Positions 15,083 to 29,400 of a stretch of DNA of 64,000 nucleotides are shown in pieces (position 1 is the first letter of the stretch; each line of letters starts with the position of its first letter). This DNA is from Acridotheres tristis (Eukaryota > Chordata > Aves > Passeriformes > Sturnidae), in NCBI GenBank assembly GCA_037013685.1, contig CM072894.1:12787449-12851448 (forward strand), written 5' to 3'. The notes below the pieces were generated by a model. The model was given only the letters and a program-made list of their open reading frames with translations, did not search any database and was not told the origin of the DNA. The translations under genes were made by a program, and so were the position numbers.

Positions 15083-17747
15083 GTTCCTATATGACTTCTG
15101 GTTTCCATACAAGCTTTATGTAGACTAACACACGGTTCAAATAAAAACCAAGATACTGAAAATAAAACTTCTTTAGAGAAGTAACTTAAGCAGGGCATGG
15201 AAGACTTTGGGACTATTTATTTCAAAAGCAGAAGCTTGTTTCAGTTTAAAAAAATGTACCAGTGATATGCAGCACCATTATCCAATTTACTAATGATGAA
15301 GTATGACACAAGCTAGAGGAAGTCACTTGGTTTTGCCCAGGATGGAGAGAAGCACAGTTTTCACTGCACAGCTGTAAGAGCCTTACTACCTGTGAAAGGG
15401 CAAGGGTACAAAGAGCTATTCTAGACTCAAACTGCTGCAAAACAGCAAAATAACCTTGGTCAGATTTGCAGGACCCCTGAATTCTATTTCTAGAAGAGCT
15501 ACAGACTACTGGAGCAGATCACCCATGTACTTACTGGACAGACACAACCTTGGCATGGCAGCATGTCAAAACACTTAACTATTTTATCAGTACCTCTCAC
15601 AGGTCATAAGATGGCATAAAGCCATGCCCAAATGATAAAAAATAACCCTTAATTGTAAAGTGGTCTACAAATGGATGCTCCAGCATTTGGATACAGAACA
15701 AATACATCATACACATGGGATATGTATATAATAAATACACCATATATATGGGATTAACCCACCAGGATTTATGACTCATCTCTCCTTCCAAGGTCCAGAG
15801 ACCTGCTGGATTCAAACTTCTTTTGAGCTGGAACTACTCTTACATTGTATGCAAGTACAATGTACTCTGTATGTTGACACTCAAAAGAAATGGAAGATGA
15901 TTATATAAAGGATTTTTTGTCTCCTCTCAGAAAATCTGTAATTTAGATGTTTAGGTTTGCCAAAAAAGAGCAACTTGGCTGTTGATGGATTAATGAGAAT
16001 GAGATAGTATCTTCTACAAAAATATGAAGGTCTTTTAAGGTTTTAGGAAAGAGATACAAGTAGAGAAACTGATTAGTCAAAGCAAAAAAATAAAGCCACG
16101 CAATTTCCAAGGAATGCAGGCCTCTGTTCTTGGGATTGCAGGTAATTCTCCTTTAAGCATTCCATTTTCTTCTACTGATTGAGAAATTACTGCATTTTTG
16201 TGATGGAAAACGATAGGAAGGGTGTGTATTATGATTCACCAATAGATAGTATTTTATTGGTAATATGAAAAATATTTCTTCTATCAGATAAGCTGTACTG
16301 CAAAATCATTTGGCTCGATGGAGCCTCATCTTTGAGGTCGAATCCCTAACCAGGAAAAAGGAGGAGTCCAGTGCCAGCTGTTAGTTTCTACCCATCAGAC
16401 TGCATTCTGAGATTCCAACTATGAGTCTCTGTATGAGGACAACCATCCATCTTCCTCCCTATCTACCCTTCATTCCAATGGCATCCTTATCATAGGCTGT
16501 AAGAAGCATGTTCATTCAAGCATTCCGTAGTTTTCTTTTCCATACATGTAACAGCCAGTGAAGAAAAACACCGAGGTAAGAAGTCTCTCAGTGGCAACAA
16601 CGCTGCCGGTGCATTCCCGTGAAACCAAGGAGCAGCTGCTCTGAAGCTCCCACCTCAGGAGCATTCCCAAGAGCAAGCCGAGCACCAGAGCAGTGCTGTG
16701 GCACCTGCCACAACAAAGCCAAGCCATCAGTTCTGAATGGATGTACTTAGTGGTGACACAACAATTACAGGTTTACACTGGAAAGGAAGAGACATTCTGA
16801 TTACATTAAAACATTACAACAGTTCCCTTAACAGAGATGTCTCTAGCACAATGATTAGGTATAAAGAGAAAAAAAACCCCAAACATTTACGAGTCTTACA
16901 TACTTTCCCTTTAAAGAGACTAAAACAGACCAAAAAGTCCTTAGTGTTGTAACACTAAGTTCCCTTTACAATTAAGTTATTGAAGTAATCCTATGGAAGT
17001 AATAAAGTACTGATGAGAAGGCTTACACAGAACCACTACAGCAACATATAATCCCAGGGGAACAAAAAAATGCTTTTATTAATGACAATATTACACAAAT
17101 ACTGCAGAGGCTTTTTTTCCCAAAAGTTCTTGTAACATGGTGATTTTCTAAATTTCTCATATGAAGCAGCTTTCTCAGTTTAACAATGTATTCAGAGCAC
17201 TTCCTAGTTCAGTGGTATTTACAAGAAAATTTCTATCAATAAGCCATTCACATGAGCCTGTCATTTCTGTTCAGTCAGTTCCCTGATATAAAATGTGTAC
17301 ATCCTTATGCATAAGATTCAAGAATGGAATATAAAATTACAAAGCAGAATCTGTTTCCAATGATACTAATTGCTCAAGACCTTTAGTGTTATCATAGTCA
17401 TTAAGGATGAAACACAGGCATGTTTATAGGGGGTTAGAGGGAGTTTATAATAATGAAGCTATAGGTCTTCATGCCTAGGAAAGCTGCAGTTCTGACATTC
17501 GAATCATTAGGAAAGCCTAAAGAATGTTCTGCTCAACGGGGGAGGAAATCTGCTGCTTCAGTAACAGGATGCCAGACAGCACAGTATGTTGCAATTCAAC
17601 TGACCTCTCATACTGAATGAGTAAGGAGGAAAGTAAAGTCACATAACATAAAACATTATGCTCAAATAACTGTATCTGTTAAACTAAAAACATTATGTTT
17701 TTCAGAAAATATCAGTAGAACAACCTTCCATTTCCAGATACTTAAAC

Positions 17748-17762
17748 AAAAAAAAAAAAAAA
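17748..17762 (+). repeat. Poly(A)15 tract
   Basis: Fifteen consecutive A in PARD3B intron 1, followed by TTAAAACTG. No element body is visible. Confidence 0.9.
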
Positions 17763-20700
17763 TTAAAACTGCATTTTATGCAGCAAGAAAAAGCACCTCC
17801 TGGTTCCATCCCATGCCAGAAATACCATTTGAGGTTTGAATTCCTCCTTCACAAATTCCTACAAGTCTACTCAGAGTTCATCTTCAACTTGGCAAAGAGC
17901 AACAGATAGCAGTCACTACTCAGAACTCTGTACTGCTCTTTAATAGTTTCCTCCTATGACTGATTTAACATTCAGTTTCTACACAAATCTTTGCTGTATC
18001 TCAATAACAGCTGAATAGTACTCAGAACTTGATAAATAAGATCTGGGAGGAAAAAAACATACTCAGTATTATCACAAAGGTTGAAGTCTGACCTGCAGTA
18101 TTTCCAGGACAGGTTACTCTCATTTTGCCTACTGAATTTCCAGCAGTTTTATCCAGCTCTACCCTTCAACTGAGCTCACCTGAAACACATTAACATCAGG
18201 TAGCTCAATATTGAGCCAAAAGCCCATTACTGGCAACAGTCAACTTCTTATAAGGAAAAAGGGGGTAAATTTTTTTTTCATGTTATGTAAGTACATAATG
18301 TCCTAGAAGACGTTTTCTATGACAAATCTAAATTCGACGACAGCTTTTCTGTAGATATTAAAAACACCTGTGAGAAAAGAAGCCTGAAAATCTACCAAAA
18401 AACTCATTACCTGAACACTAGTGGCTATGATACAACATAGCAACAGATGTTTTACACAAGAGTGATTAAAAGGCATGTTTTAACTCTCAATTTTTCTGGG
18501 TCACTGTAAAAGCAATCCACAAAATTCTTTAAGGGACCCAATGTTCTGCCACTTGAAACACGCTCCCAATTCAATAAAATATCAGCACTAGAGTTTTTTA
18601 GTCAATAAAGAGTTTCTAAAATCATTTATCTCCTTCCATTTTCTTTACTTCCCCTACTCATATAGCCTGCATTCCTATATATAAGTCAGTAACTCAAACT
18701 CATACAACAGTACTGAGAAGCTGCACATCAAGTTATATTCTCATTTTTTAGAGCAATATCATAGTGACAGCTCCAAAGGCTGAATGCAGATATGATAATC
18801 AAGCTGTTCATTGAAATATAGCAATTGATAAAACAACATGTAAGCTCATTAATACACTGTACATTACGCATATGTGATTATACATACTAAGAAAAATATG
18901 GCAATTAACAGTTAAAATAATTTCTAGCAAAAAAAAGTACTTGAAGACAGAGCTTAGAATTGTTTTGGTAAAACCAAGACTATGGATTCACCCCATCCCT
19001 ATTACGATAAAGAAATAAAATAAACTAAGACCAACCAAGATCGGGAAAAAATACCAAACCTAGAGACCAGGTCCAAGACAAAAGTACACAAGTGCCACAC
19101 AAATACAACTCTGTTATTCTGCCTTTATAAAGGACTAAACACTTACAATTTGCCCCAAACAGAAAAATTAGTCATAAAAAAGGACTTATTTCAAAACTTG
19201 TCACATATATCTTCTGAAAAAGTCTTCTGGTTTGGCAAACATATTTTATAAGCATTACAGAAAAAAAAATTGTAATTCTCCCTATCCAAAATATATTTAG
19301 AGAAACTACAAGAACATTTAGTTCTCCTTCTGTTTGCTGGCTGATTAACAGCAGCAATACCTAATTCCAGAATAATAACTGTCATGTGGTCAGCAAGCAG
19401 GAACAGAAGTAAACTGAGAAAGTATTTTACTAGTAGAACTCACAAAATTACATAAACAATCAACTTGCAGCATTAGCTCTTTAACTGCATCTAATATGGG
19501 AAAGATCACCAATACAACCCAAATTACCTATTTTTTTCTCATTCTAATCAAAACCACACCATTAACCTGTCTTACTGCTTCCTGCTCAGTCTGACTGCAA
19601 ATCAAAATTCTTATCACCATTGCAGGATTAACTGCTGGCCCCTGTATGTTCTCATGAATGGAAAGACAAACTCTAATGCCTGTTACCAGTGGAGATCAAG
19701 TTCCTGGAAGACAAGGCAACTAATATTTGACTGTATCTATCTGCATCCCCAATGGAGGCTCACAAAGGCTGTTGAGAGTGAGCCACTCAAGAATTTAACT
19801 GCGCCTAAAGTGACAAATTTTAAACCACAAATTGCAGCACTTATTAATTTTGCTACATGACTTCCATGTCCTACCCATTCAGCTGGCTTCCACAGACAAG
19901 ACTGCAGGCAACCAAAGCAGACTCTTCAATCAAGGTAAGTGCCATGTATGCAAACATGAGTAAATGAATACACAGGTGATAACCACCACTTCCCTGTCTC
20001 TGGCTCCTCCAGAGAGATAAAGAACATCTGGAGCAGCAAGATGTTTTACACATTTTCCTCAGCAAAGATTCACTGCAGCTTAAGGAAAAGCCACAATGGA
20101 TTTCACTCTGCTAGTCTCATTTCCCTGGGCAGACATCACTTTATGTACCAACAACAATTAAGGCCTCTGAGACAGCAAGCAAGGATCTCCAGCTGAGCCA
20201 AGGGCTCCACTGCAAAGCTGGTAATTCAACTGTTGCCTCAAATGTGGGAGAACAGCATTTCCAAGGAGAGAGATGTGAGCACAACAGTGCATCTACCTTC
20301 AGTGCATTTAGCAACACATGCATTTTAAGGAATTGCTTAATACAACCACGCAAACCCAGACAACATCACAAGAGCCCATTAAACCCTCCCATGCTGACCC
20401 AGAACTCCTCTTTTTCCTCTCATTCATATACTTGGGGGAGAGGAAAAAGTCTCTGACAATTGACTGGAAAAGAATAAAGTACCTTGTCCTGCATCCAAGG
20501 CTGTCTTACAGCTACAGAGAAGCAAACACAGTATCAGGCAAAGCTACTCAACTCTTTTGCAGTACATCTGTTCTCACTCAAGCAAAGAATCCTAAATGCA
20601 ACAGATGACACACAACTGCTCCCCAAGGCACCAAAATATCAAGTTAGGGACTGGGCTGACGATAAGGAATCATTAATCCTACTGTATCTTACCTGTCAGC

Positions 20701-22428
20701 AGGAAGCCTTAATGTACATTACTAAACAGCAACAAGAATAGATCCTGAGTCACAAGAGTTCCAACAAACTTCATTCTGCTCAAGTCACTTTCTGAGAGAG
20801 GCAACAGTGACTTCCCTGAAAAATTATTTACAATTCTCACAAAGCAGCTGATCAACAAACAATTTCTTAAACATCTTGGCTATTCACATCACAAAATCCT
20901 AGCCACAGCAATCTCTTAGTTGATACTGCAACACAAAGTTGTTAAGTCCAGACAGTTACTGTATCCTCCAGTGAATCAGACGGGATTTGTCCATTCAGAA
21001 CTACTACAGTACCTCTAAAAGCCACTAAATTCAGTAGCATCAAGAAATAATTACTGTCTGATTTCTCAACTGAAATCGGCCCAGTGTTTTGGTTCAGTTA
21101 AACAAAGCAATTTCGTTAACTGAGGCAACTGAGCCTTCATGACCAAACCTTGCCAACACAGTCCAGTCAAGAAACCAAACCAAATTTGCTAAGGAAACAC
21201 AGGAGGCTGCAATAAGCAACTGCCACCAAGTTCTCAGCTATCTCCCAAAAGTGTCACAGAAACAAGAGAATTACTGCATCAGCTTTCCTCTCATTACAAG
21301 TATAAAGAAGTGTGAAGTAGTTTAAATCAGTTCAAAATTTTTCATTTGTATTACGTGTTTTCAAAAATTTTACGGTATACATTAAGTACTACTCTAATCT
21401 TGTATCTTCCCCTTTGCCAGACAAGTGACTGTAGTGTAAGCCCAAAACTAGACTTTCAGGACAACTCCCAAAATGCAGGGCCTCTCAAACATTTTTGTGA
21501 TATTTGACAGTACCATAACTAATAAAAAGTTCCTAAACTTTGTATCCTAGCTACCTTTTTCATTTTCCCTTTTACAACTATGAAAGATATTCCTTGTATC
21601 TATTCTCCCTCCCTCTCCAAATACTTCAGGCACTTGAACAATAAAATTTTCCACATAGCTCTTTTAAAACATTTTAACACTTAAAAAAAACCTACAAAAA
21701 GAACACTTAACATGTCAACAGAAAGAGCAGCATTCTGTCACAAAGTATTCCAAATATTCTAAATATTTTGAAAAGAAAAACAAATATTCAGTGATGTTTA
21801 GCACAAACCTGTTTATGTGCACACCTCACAGTACATTTTGGCTGCTGATAATCTTGAGATAATCCCATTCTCAGTAAGATTTCACATTTTCTAAATAAAG
21901 TTACTTTTAGAAGGGGAAGTAGCAAAACATCCAATCCATCATGTTACATCAGACAAAAATACTCCAAAAGGTAATAAAATTAATTGTTTGAGACATCTGT
22001 ATGATCTACTTTACCAACCCCAAATTTTCCCCCAGGAAAGCAATCTAATGCTGAATGATGCTTGTCAAGATAAGAAGAATTTATCTTTTTGGCCAGTTGC
22101 ACTGCAAACCTTGTAGATTGGAAGCCAGCTAATCAAAGCACTACAACAGAACTGTTTACATTTCCAGTGAACAGAGGGGAAGAAGAGAGGGTGCACAAGG
22201 CATAAAACTTCTTCTAGCAACTTGAATGAAAACTTATTCTACTTCTCAAGTGCTTAGGCTCAGGCTGCTCCCCCACTCTGCCTCTTTACACATGCTTGCA
22301 TAAACTAGCTCTGAAGCTCCATTACTCAAAGTGATCAGCAATTTTTCAACAAAACTGGCCCGTACCCACCCACTTTATCCACCTATGATGCAGAATAAGG
22401 AACTCAACATTTCTATAAGGAAATAAGC

Positions 22429-22448
22429 AAAAAAAAAAAAAAAAAAAA
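22429..22448 (+). repeat. Poly(A)20 tract
   Basis: Twenty consecutive A, the longest homopolymer in the window. On the minus strand it sits inside a chance open frame, where it reads as a run of Phe codons; that frame has no other sign of being coding. Confidence 0.95.
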
Positions 22449-22472
22449 CAACTTATTTGCAAAGGAAGAAAT

Positions 22473-22514
22473 ACAAGGTCAGAAACATGGACTACAAAGT
22501 CAGAAATATGGACT
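22473..22514 (+). repeat. 21-bp tandem duplication
   Basis: Two adjacent copies, ACAAGGTCAGAAACATGGAC plus T (22473-22493) and ACAAAGTCAGAAATATGGAC plus T (22494-22514), differ at two positions. This is a short local duplication within intron 1. Confidence 0.85.
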
Positions 22515-22789
22515 CTGGCCTCTGATTGTCCTATAAAGAAGGCTGATAATTTTGACCTCACAATGAAGGGCATAGAAGAACATAGGAGATGATTACTAGG
22601 CATAAAATTCTTTAGATACCACTTCAACAGCAAATTCATGAGAACTGTAGTACACCTTAAGTGTATGGCATTTAGCTGAAGCTTTCTCACACTGTTGGAA
22701 TTTCTATCCTATAATTGTTTATTGAGCCTTCTAGAACAGTCAGGGCTTCACCTAGAAAGGCAGGCACCTTCTACTCCTTCCTAAAGAAT

Positions 22790-22803
22790 AAAAAAAAAAA
22801 AAA
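22790..22803 (+). repeat. Poly(A)14 tract
   Basis: Fourteen consecutive A followed by GTAAATAAAGAG. It lies in PARD3B intron 1 about 340 bp from the previous poly(A) tract. Confidence 0.9.
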
Positions 22804-23958
22804 GTAAATAAAGAGTAGAGGAGAAAAGGGATTTGAAATACTTATACAAAGGCTTTGTAGGCCACCTCTAAGCCATCATCATGAGACTAATTCCAGTGTC
22901 ATCACAAGCACAAATCAAAGGCTGAAATCAATCTGTAAATTTCTAAATTCAACACAGCTGAAAGTAATTCTGTTTCTGATAAAGTCCATCTCTTGAAGGC
23001 ATATTTTAGTACTCTAAACTACACTTCAGTGCAAAAGACTTCACTGACTGTTGACTCTAACAGCACCAAGGTTTCTATAAACATTTTGTAGTTATTACAC
23101 ACAAACAGCACCATTAGGAAAAAAGACTTTTAATGCAAAATATTTGTCAAGCTCTGTGCGTCTTAAGGAAAGTTAAAGGATGACACTTGCTCAGAAGGAC
23201 CAGCATGGAGACCACAGCAACCTCTCCTAGGGCAGCTAGCTCCACAGCTGTTCAAAACGGATTTAACATATAAGCAGCAAGTTCTTCTCAAACTAAATGT
23301 GCAAGAACAAGAACTTACTTCCAGTTTTGCATTCAGGATATCAAACAGTGGCCTGGGCCCGTAAGAAACTGGCACATGTCACAAAACATAGCCCATAAGA
23401 TGTTGGCCGTAGTTTTTACTCAGACGTTTTAGGAAGATGATCAACCCTGCAAGCCATTAATTCAGGGCTTGTAACTGGAATCTTTTTCACAAAGCAGTAT
23501 TTGCAGCACTAGGCCTTTCAGAAATACCCCATTAGCTTTCAGCACCTGCCTCTTGGAGAAAAAAAGAAAAAATATGTTTATGCTCAATTAGGTACAGCCA
23601 AAGAAAAACTTAGCGCTCCTTTCATGTAAAGGAAATCACCTTCCCATGCAGATAGCACCTCACAGAGCAGCTGATGCCATAGAACACAAGCTTGAATGAA
23701 ATTGACTTATTGTTTTTCTCTTGTCTGTTTCAAGTTTGTTAGTCAACACGCACAGCGGTAACAGCCATGCTGGCTGGGCAGCTGAGCGGGACACGCTCCC
23801 CGCCCGCCGGCATCAGCTGCTCACACAAAGTCGCTGCCAGGGGCGCTCAGGCAGGGACCGTGCCCGTGGCCCCCGCGGCCGCGGGGCCCCGCAGCCCACC
23901 CGCCCCTCCAGCCCGGCCGGCCCCGCGCCGGCCCCGGGCCTTCCCCCGCCGCCCCTCA

Positions 23959-24738
<780 letters not shown>

Positions 24739-25117
24739 CTATGGCACACACAATACACCTAAGAGAGAAGTTATGCCCAGCCTGCTCCGTGGTGCTACAA
24801 CCAGGAGCACAGCACAGCCCTTGCCCCACGAAGATGTGAAACACCTACACACAGCTGCCCAACCCGACCTTCAGAGACTGACACGAGACTTCACATGTAC
24901 CTTGCCAAACCACACAGCAACCTTTAGACACTCCCAAGCACCACATCTGTTCTGCAGGATATAGCAACACACAGAGAAACCCTTCACCCCAATACGGTGA
25001 CAGCCTATACCCTTCAAGACATGGTACAGTGAAGCCACACAACCTTAATTATAATGGGATGTGAGACTCTGCAGCACTCCCCAAACACCTGTTATTCTGC
25101 AAGGTACACTTTTCTGT

Positions 25118-25138
25118 ACTACTTGGTAACCAAGTAGT
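25118..25138. repeat. Perfect 10-bp inverted repeat with a 1-nt centre
   Basis: The arms are ACTACTTGGT and ACCAAGTAGT around a single A, a perfect 21-nt dyad. It lies about 1 kb upstream of the PARD3B ATG. It could be a dimeric protein-binding site or a chance palindrome; no known motif is assigned. Confidence 0.9.
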
Positions 25139-25389
25139 GCTCTCTGCATCTTACCTACTACTAGACCACATACAACGTAGTACAAATACTCGACGCCATC
25201 ACAATCATAGCAGATCACTCTACTCACAGAGATGTGTAATACTGAAAGTTCCTGCAAAGCAGAGGCAGTATAAAAATACCTCTAAACCACAGCATGACAT
25301 CACACAGCACAAGAGGACTATCACTGCAGTAAAACTGCCCCACCAGTTCACATTAGCATTCAAATACGCAGTCCAAGCCCTGTGCTGTG

Positions 25390-25397
25390 TGACGTAA
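25390..25397 (+). promoter_or_regulatory. CRE-like site (TGACGTAA)
   Basis: TGACGTAA matches the CREB/ATF variant half-palindrome, about 1.27 kb upstream of the PARD3B start codon. It contains a CpG in an otherwise CpG-poor stretch. Occupancy is unknown and a chance match is quite possible. Confidence 0.25.
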
Positions 25398-26451
25398 CCA
25401 AATGACAATACCAGAGATGTTATAGTGGAAGTGGGCCAGAACAGCATAAGCTGAAGGTTGAAATGAATGGAGAGTTTTTGGGATGAGATGAGGATAGAGC
25501 CACATAAACTCCAGCAAGTGGAAAGTTCATCCCAGTTCCTCAGGAACAGGCACAAGTGATGTGTGGGACTGATGCAGGTGGTGAACAATTCCTCCTTGCC
25601 TTTTCAAACCCAGAAGTGTCTGCCACCAGCCCGCAGCGTTTCAGAGCAAATCACAGGGAAATAATCTATTAAGCCATATATAGAACTACTTTCCCTGGGT
25701 GTGTACGTGTATTTGCATGTGCAGTGAGCAAATGTGCATCCCATATGCTTTGAGCCATAGAAAAATTACTTTCTTTTTCCCTCCAGGAGCAAAGAAGCAA
25801 TACAAAGAAACAAGAATTTTCTGTTTCTTCAGAAAACACCGTGGGTGAAGTAGCACAGCTTGTAGGCCAGAAACACCTCCAGAGCAGCTAGGACATGCTG
25901 GGGCAGCTGAAAAGTTCCCTGGAGTCAGCCCATGTGGCCATTTCAGACACAGCACTGTGTCCTTACCAGCTCAGCCCCAAGCCAGCTCACTGCTGGCTCC
26001 AAATAGCAGAGCAGAGCTCAGTGGTTTCTTGTGGGTCAGCACCACTGTAAAGCATTCATCATGCTCAGTGGGCATTCCTGCCAACTGCTGAAGGGCTAGC
26101 AAGTCAGATAGGCTACAAAAGTGATTCACATGAAAAATAATCAAGGAGGAGAAAAAAGGAAGCCTTGGTTTAACTCCTAGCCAATTCTGTAGGCTGGGTT
26201 TGTAAGGGGGGAGCAACAGGGGTACCTGGGGTAGGGAGCCACAGCTCCTCACATCTTTCTTTGCTTCTGAGAAATGACAGGGGGGAACAGTCCCACACAG
26301 CAGCCTCAGAGCTGAACCAGAGGGAGCAGGAGGCAGGAGGAGTTCAGGGCACTCCTCTAGTTCAGCTGCTGATGTGCTGGTGGGAAGCCTGGGTCCCTGT
26401 GCTTGTATGGTTTTGGTTACTTAGGTTAATAATTGACTGTGAATGTAAAGG

Positions 26452-26490
26452 CTTCTCTCTCTCTTTTTCTTTCTCCCTTTCTCCTTCTCT
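26452..26490 (+). repeat. 39-nt uninterrupted pyrimidine tract
   Basis: All 39 bases are C or T, in a CTCTCT then TTTCTTTCTCCC-type pattern. Such homopurine-homopyrimidine tracts can form triplex (H-DNA) and are often length-variable. On the + strand it would also serve as a polypyrimidine tract, but no AG acceptor follows closely. Confidence 0.9.
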
Positions 26491-29400
26491 GTTTATAAGC
26501 AAGTCTGACACACTGAGGAAAAAATGTGGTATGATTTTCTTTTTCCTGAAGTTCTGATAAGTGCAAGTGATGTACACTGTAACTGGAGTTGGGTAGAGCT
26601 TGTTGACAGAGAAAGTGTGTTGTGTCAGACCAACTGATAAGTCTGAAAAAAATTAAAACACTTTTTTCCTCAAAACCATATCTGAAGCATAAGCAGCAGG
26701 TTTCAAAATGTCTATGATTAGACTAAAAGGACCTATAGCTGTTCCAGAAAGAAAGGAAATAAAAGGTTGTCTTTAAAATGTGTGTGCTTAGTATCTTAGA
26801 GAAACTGAGATTGTATTTAATTATCACACATCAGCAAGGGGGAGTGAGAAAAGGTTGCAGAGGAATCACCAGTGTGTTTACTGTCTGTCAGTGTTTGTTT
26901 GAAAGTTATGCAGGGTATTGCTAATAAGACATTATTGTGTTCTGGGTGAATTACACGTTTGTTTATGCTGAAACAGTCTGAAAATCTTTGAAGCCATCTG
27001 GTAACAATTAACACCTACATATCAAGGTTTTACCTGTGACTATCCCTGGGACTTCAGTCTGCACAACTTTCTGAAAAGAAACCCTTTCTTCTATCAGAGA
27101 GTTGGCAATGACGTTTTTTTCCCTATGGATGGGGAGCACTTTTCCAAAAGTAAGTTCCTCCAATGCAGGTAACAGTGTGACAAGAAAAGCTGTCATATTT
27201 GCACAGCTAAGAAGCCAAGTACGGGAGGACCAGGAGTGTTGAACTGCAATTGAAAGAAAACACTTCTTAAGAAATTACAGCATGAGTTGCAATATGGTGA
27301 AGGAGAGAAGAGGGTAATTTTTACTAATCAGATCCTTACATAATTTGCTCCTGAATGAGATAATCAGGAATCATAACCAAAAAATACTTTTCTGGAAAAA
27401 AACTATCTCATGGTCCTCTGTGAACTGAAGACTTCCAAATCCCAAAGCTCCAAACCCACTTCTTATTGGGCAAACAAAACCTTTAAGAATCAAGTAATCT
27501 ATATCTCATCCTTATGTCCAATTTAAACTTACTCAGAGTAAAATACAGCAACTTTTAAAACTGACTAATAATGAGGTCTTGATTTTACTATACTTTCGTG
27601 CATTAAAGAGGATCTTCCTGCTTGGTTCCTGCTTGGTCCTGCTTGACAGAAATCTAAACCATATTTCATTTGAAGTAGATCATCATCCAGCTAATGCTGT
27701 AAGCACCATAAACTGGCTTTGCCCCCCAGAGGAGGACTTCTGCTCCCTCCTGGCCCCAGCTGTTTGTTCCCATCCATTCCCTTTCATGTGCCAGCACGCA
27801 CAGTTGTAGGTCTGTGCATTGAGATGCTGTGGAAATTAATTTTTTTGCCAGATTAGCTTTCAGCCAAATCAGTTCTGCAGAAACCAGAAAATCAAGATAA
27901 ATCAGAACTCAGTTTTCTGTAATGGGGTTTAAAGCCTATGCTGGCCCAAGGGAAAACATGGCACAGCAAGACAGCAGCCTTTTTCTTTTGATTTATATCT
28001 TGTTACAGTACTTTGCAGGCAGCCTGGTTATGAGTTTCAGACACAAATACATATCCATGAGATAATATTCATAGCATTCAGTACCAGTTTTATGAGAGGG
28101 GATGAGCAGATTTAACAACCCATTGCTACTGAGGGTTACTACTCTTGCTGTCCTCCTTTTCATCATCCTTTCCCACCTATGCTTCTTGGATATCTCTATA
28201 AGCCATTTCAGTGCAACAGTTTGGTAGAAAACTAACACAGGAAAAAGGAAAATGTTGTTTTCTGCTTTGTTGCCTAGCAAATGCCATTCAGGGAAGGTTC
28301 TGACACAGCCCAGAGAAGACTAGAGGGCAAGAACAGGGCCCAACAGCTGGGAGCAGAAGGGGAGTGGACAAGGCCTCCCCTTTCATCAACCACAGTAAGT
28401 TCTTTGCCCAGAGGACTGCCTTAGCTAATTTCTTGCACTTTTCATGTGAGTTTGTCCTACAACTGACTGGTCTGATGTCCCTTCTGGCTCCTCTCCACTC
28501 AGGCTGTGGCTGTCGGATCTGTACACTCAGTTCCTCAGCTCCTGAGCATTGAATGGGAAACTCTACAGACACCACACAAGGTGCTGGGGTTCCCATCTGA
28601 CCTGTGCTGTTTCACAGGACAGCAGTGTGGTCACAGCTCCATGCCTGACCTGGGTCACGCTGGTACTGCTGGCAGTTTGCTGCTGGGCAGATGCTGTGCC
28701 AGTAATGCAGCCCCACTAACAGCCCTGTCCTCTCTGCTGACCATTCCTTCCCACAGTGCCACTGCATTAGCACAGTGCCAGCCAGAGGAGTAGAATTTAA
28801 AACTTCTGAAAATATATTTTTCTAAGTTGAATGGCTCTTGCACTTTCTCTGCTATAACTGGAAATTGCAATAAGGATAATCAGCACTTCACTTTTATATT
28901 TGAAGCTTTATCTGAAGATCCCAAAACAATCAGCAATTGTCAGTGAAGATTTGCAATCACTGTGCCAGCAGACATGGACTGTTTAAGCAGCCTACTTAAA
29001 AATACAAAGGAATTTTTCCTAGTTTTGCTGCTAACAAGACAACACAAGTGTTGACCTTTAGTTTTTGGCTCTGAGCAGTGTCTCCTTCCTACACCATCAC
29101 CCATTAGGCATTTAACTATTTAACATCAGTAGCCAGGTTTGCCAAAGAAGATGCTCCTAGAGCACTATTGGCTCAGCTCCTTTTCTGCCATTAATAAACC
29201 ATGTGAGAGGAATACATTCAATCTGAGTTCAGAAACTTGAAAAAGTCCTAAAAATTGCCTTAAGATGTTATTATTGCAGGTATGTCTTGTTACGGGGTTT
29301 CAGAGACTGGAATGGATTTGGAGATAAAGTTGAACCAGATTAAAAGAAAATAAAAAAACTTTATCATTTAAATCAATCTCACAAGCCCTAGAGATCTGGT

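Noticed and set aside
16305..16360. tRNA-like text (TGGCTCGATGG and AGGTCGAATCC)
   Set aside because: Two mismatches in each box and only 24 nt between box starts, too short for a tRNA or a tRNA-derived SINE head.
22346..22690. 114-codon minus-strand frame with a run of Phe
   Set aside because: The run is the poly(A)20 tract read on the other strand; nothing else suggests coding.
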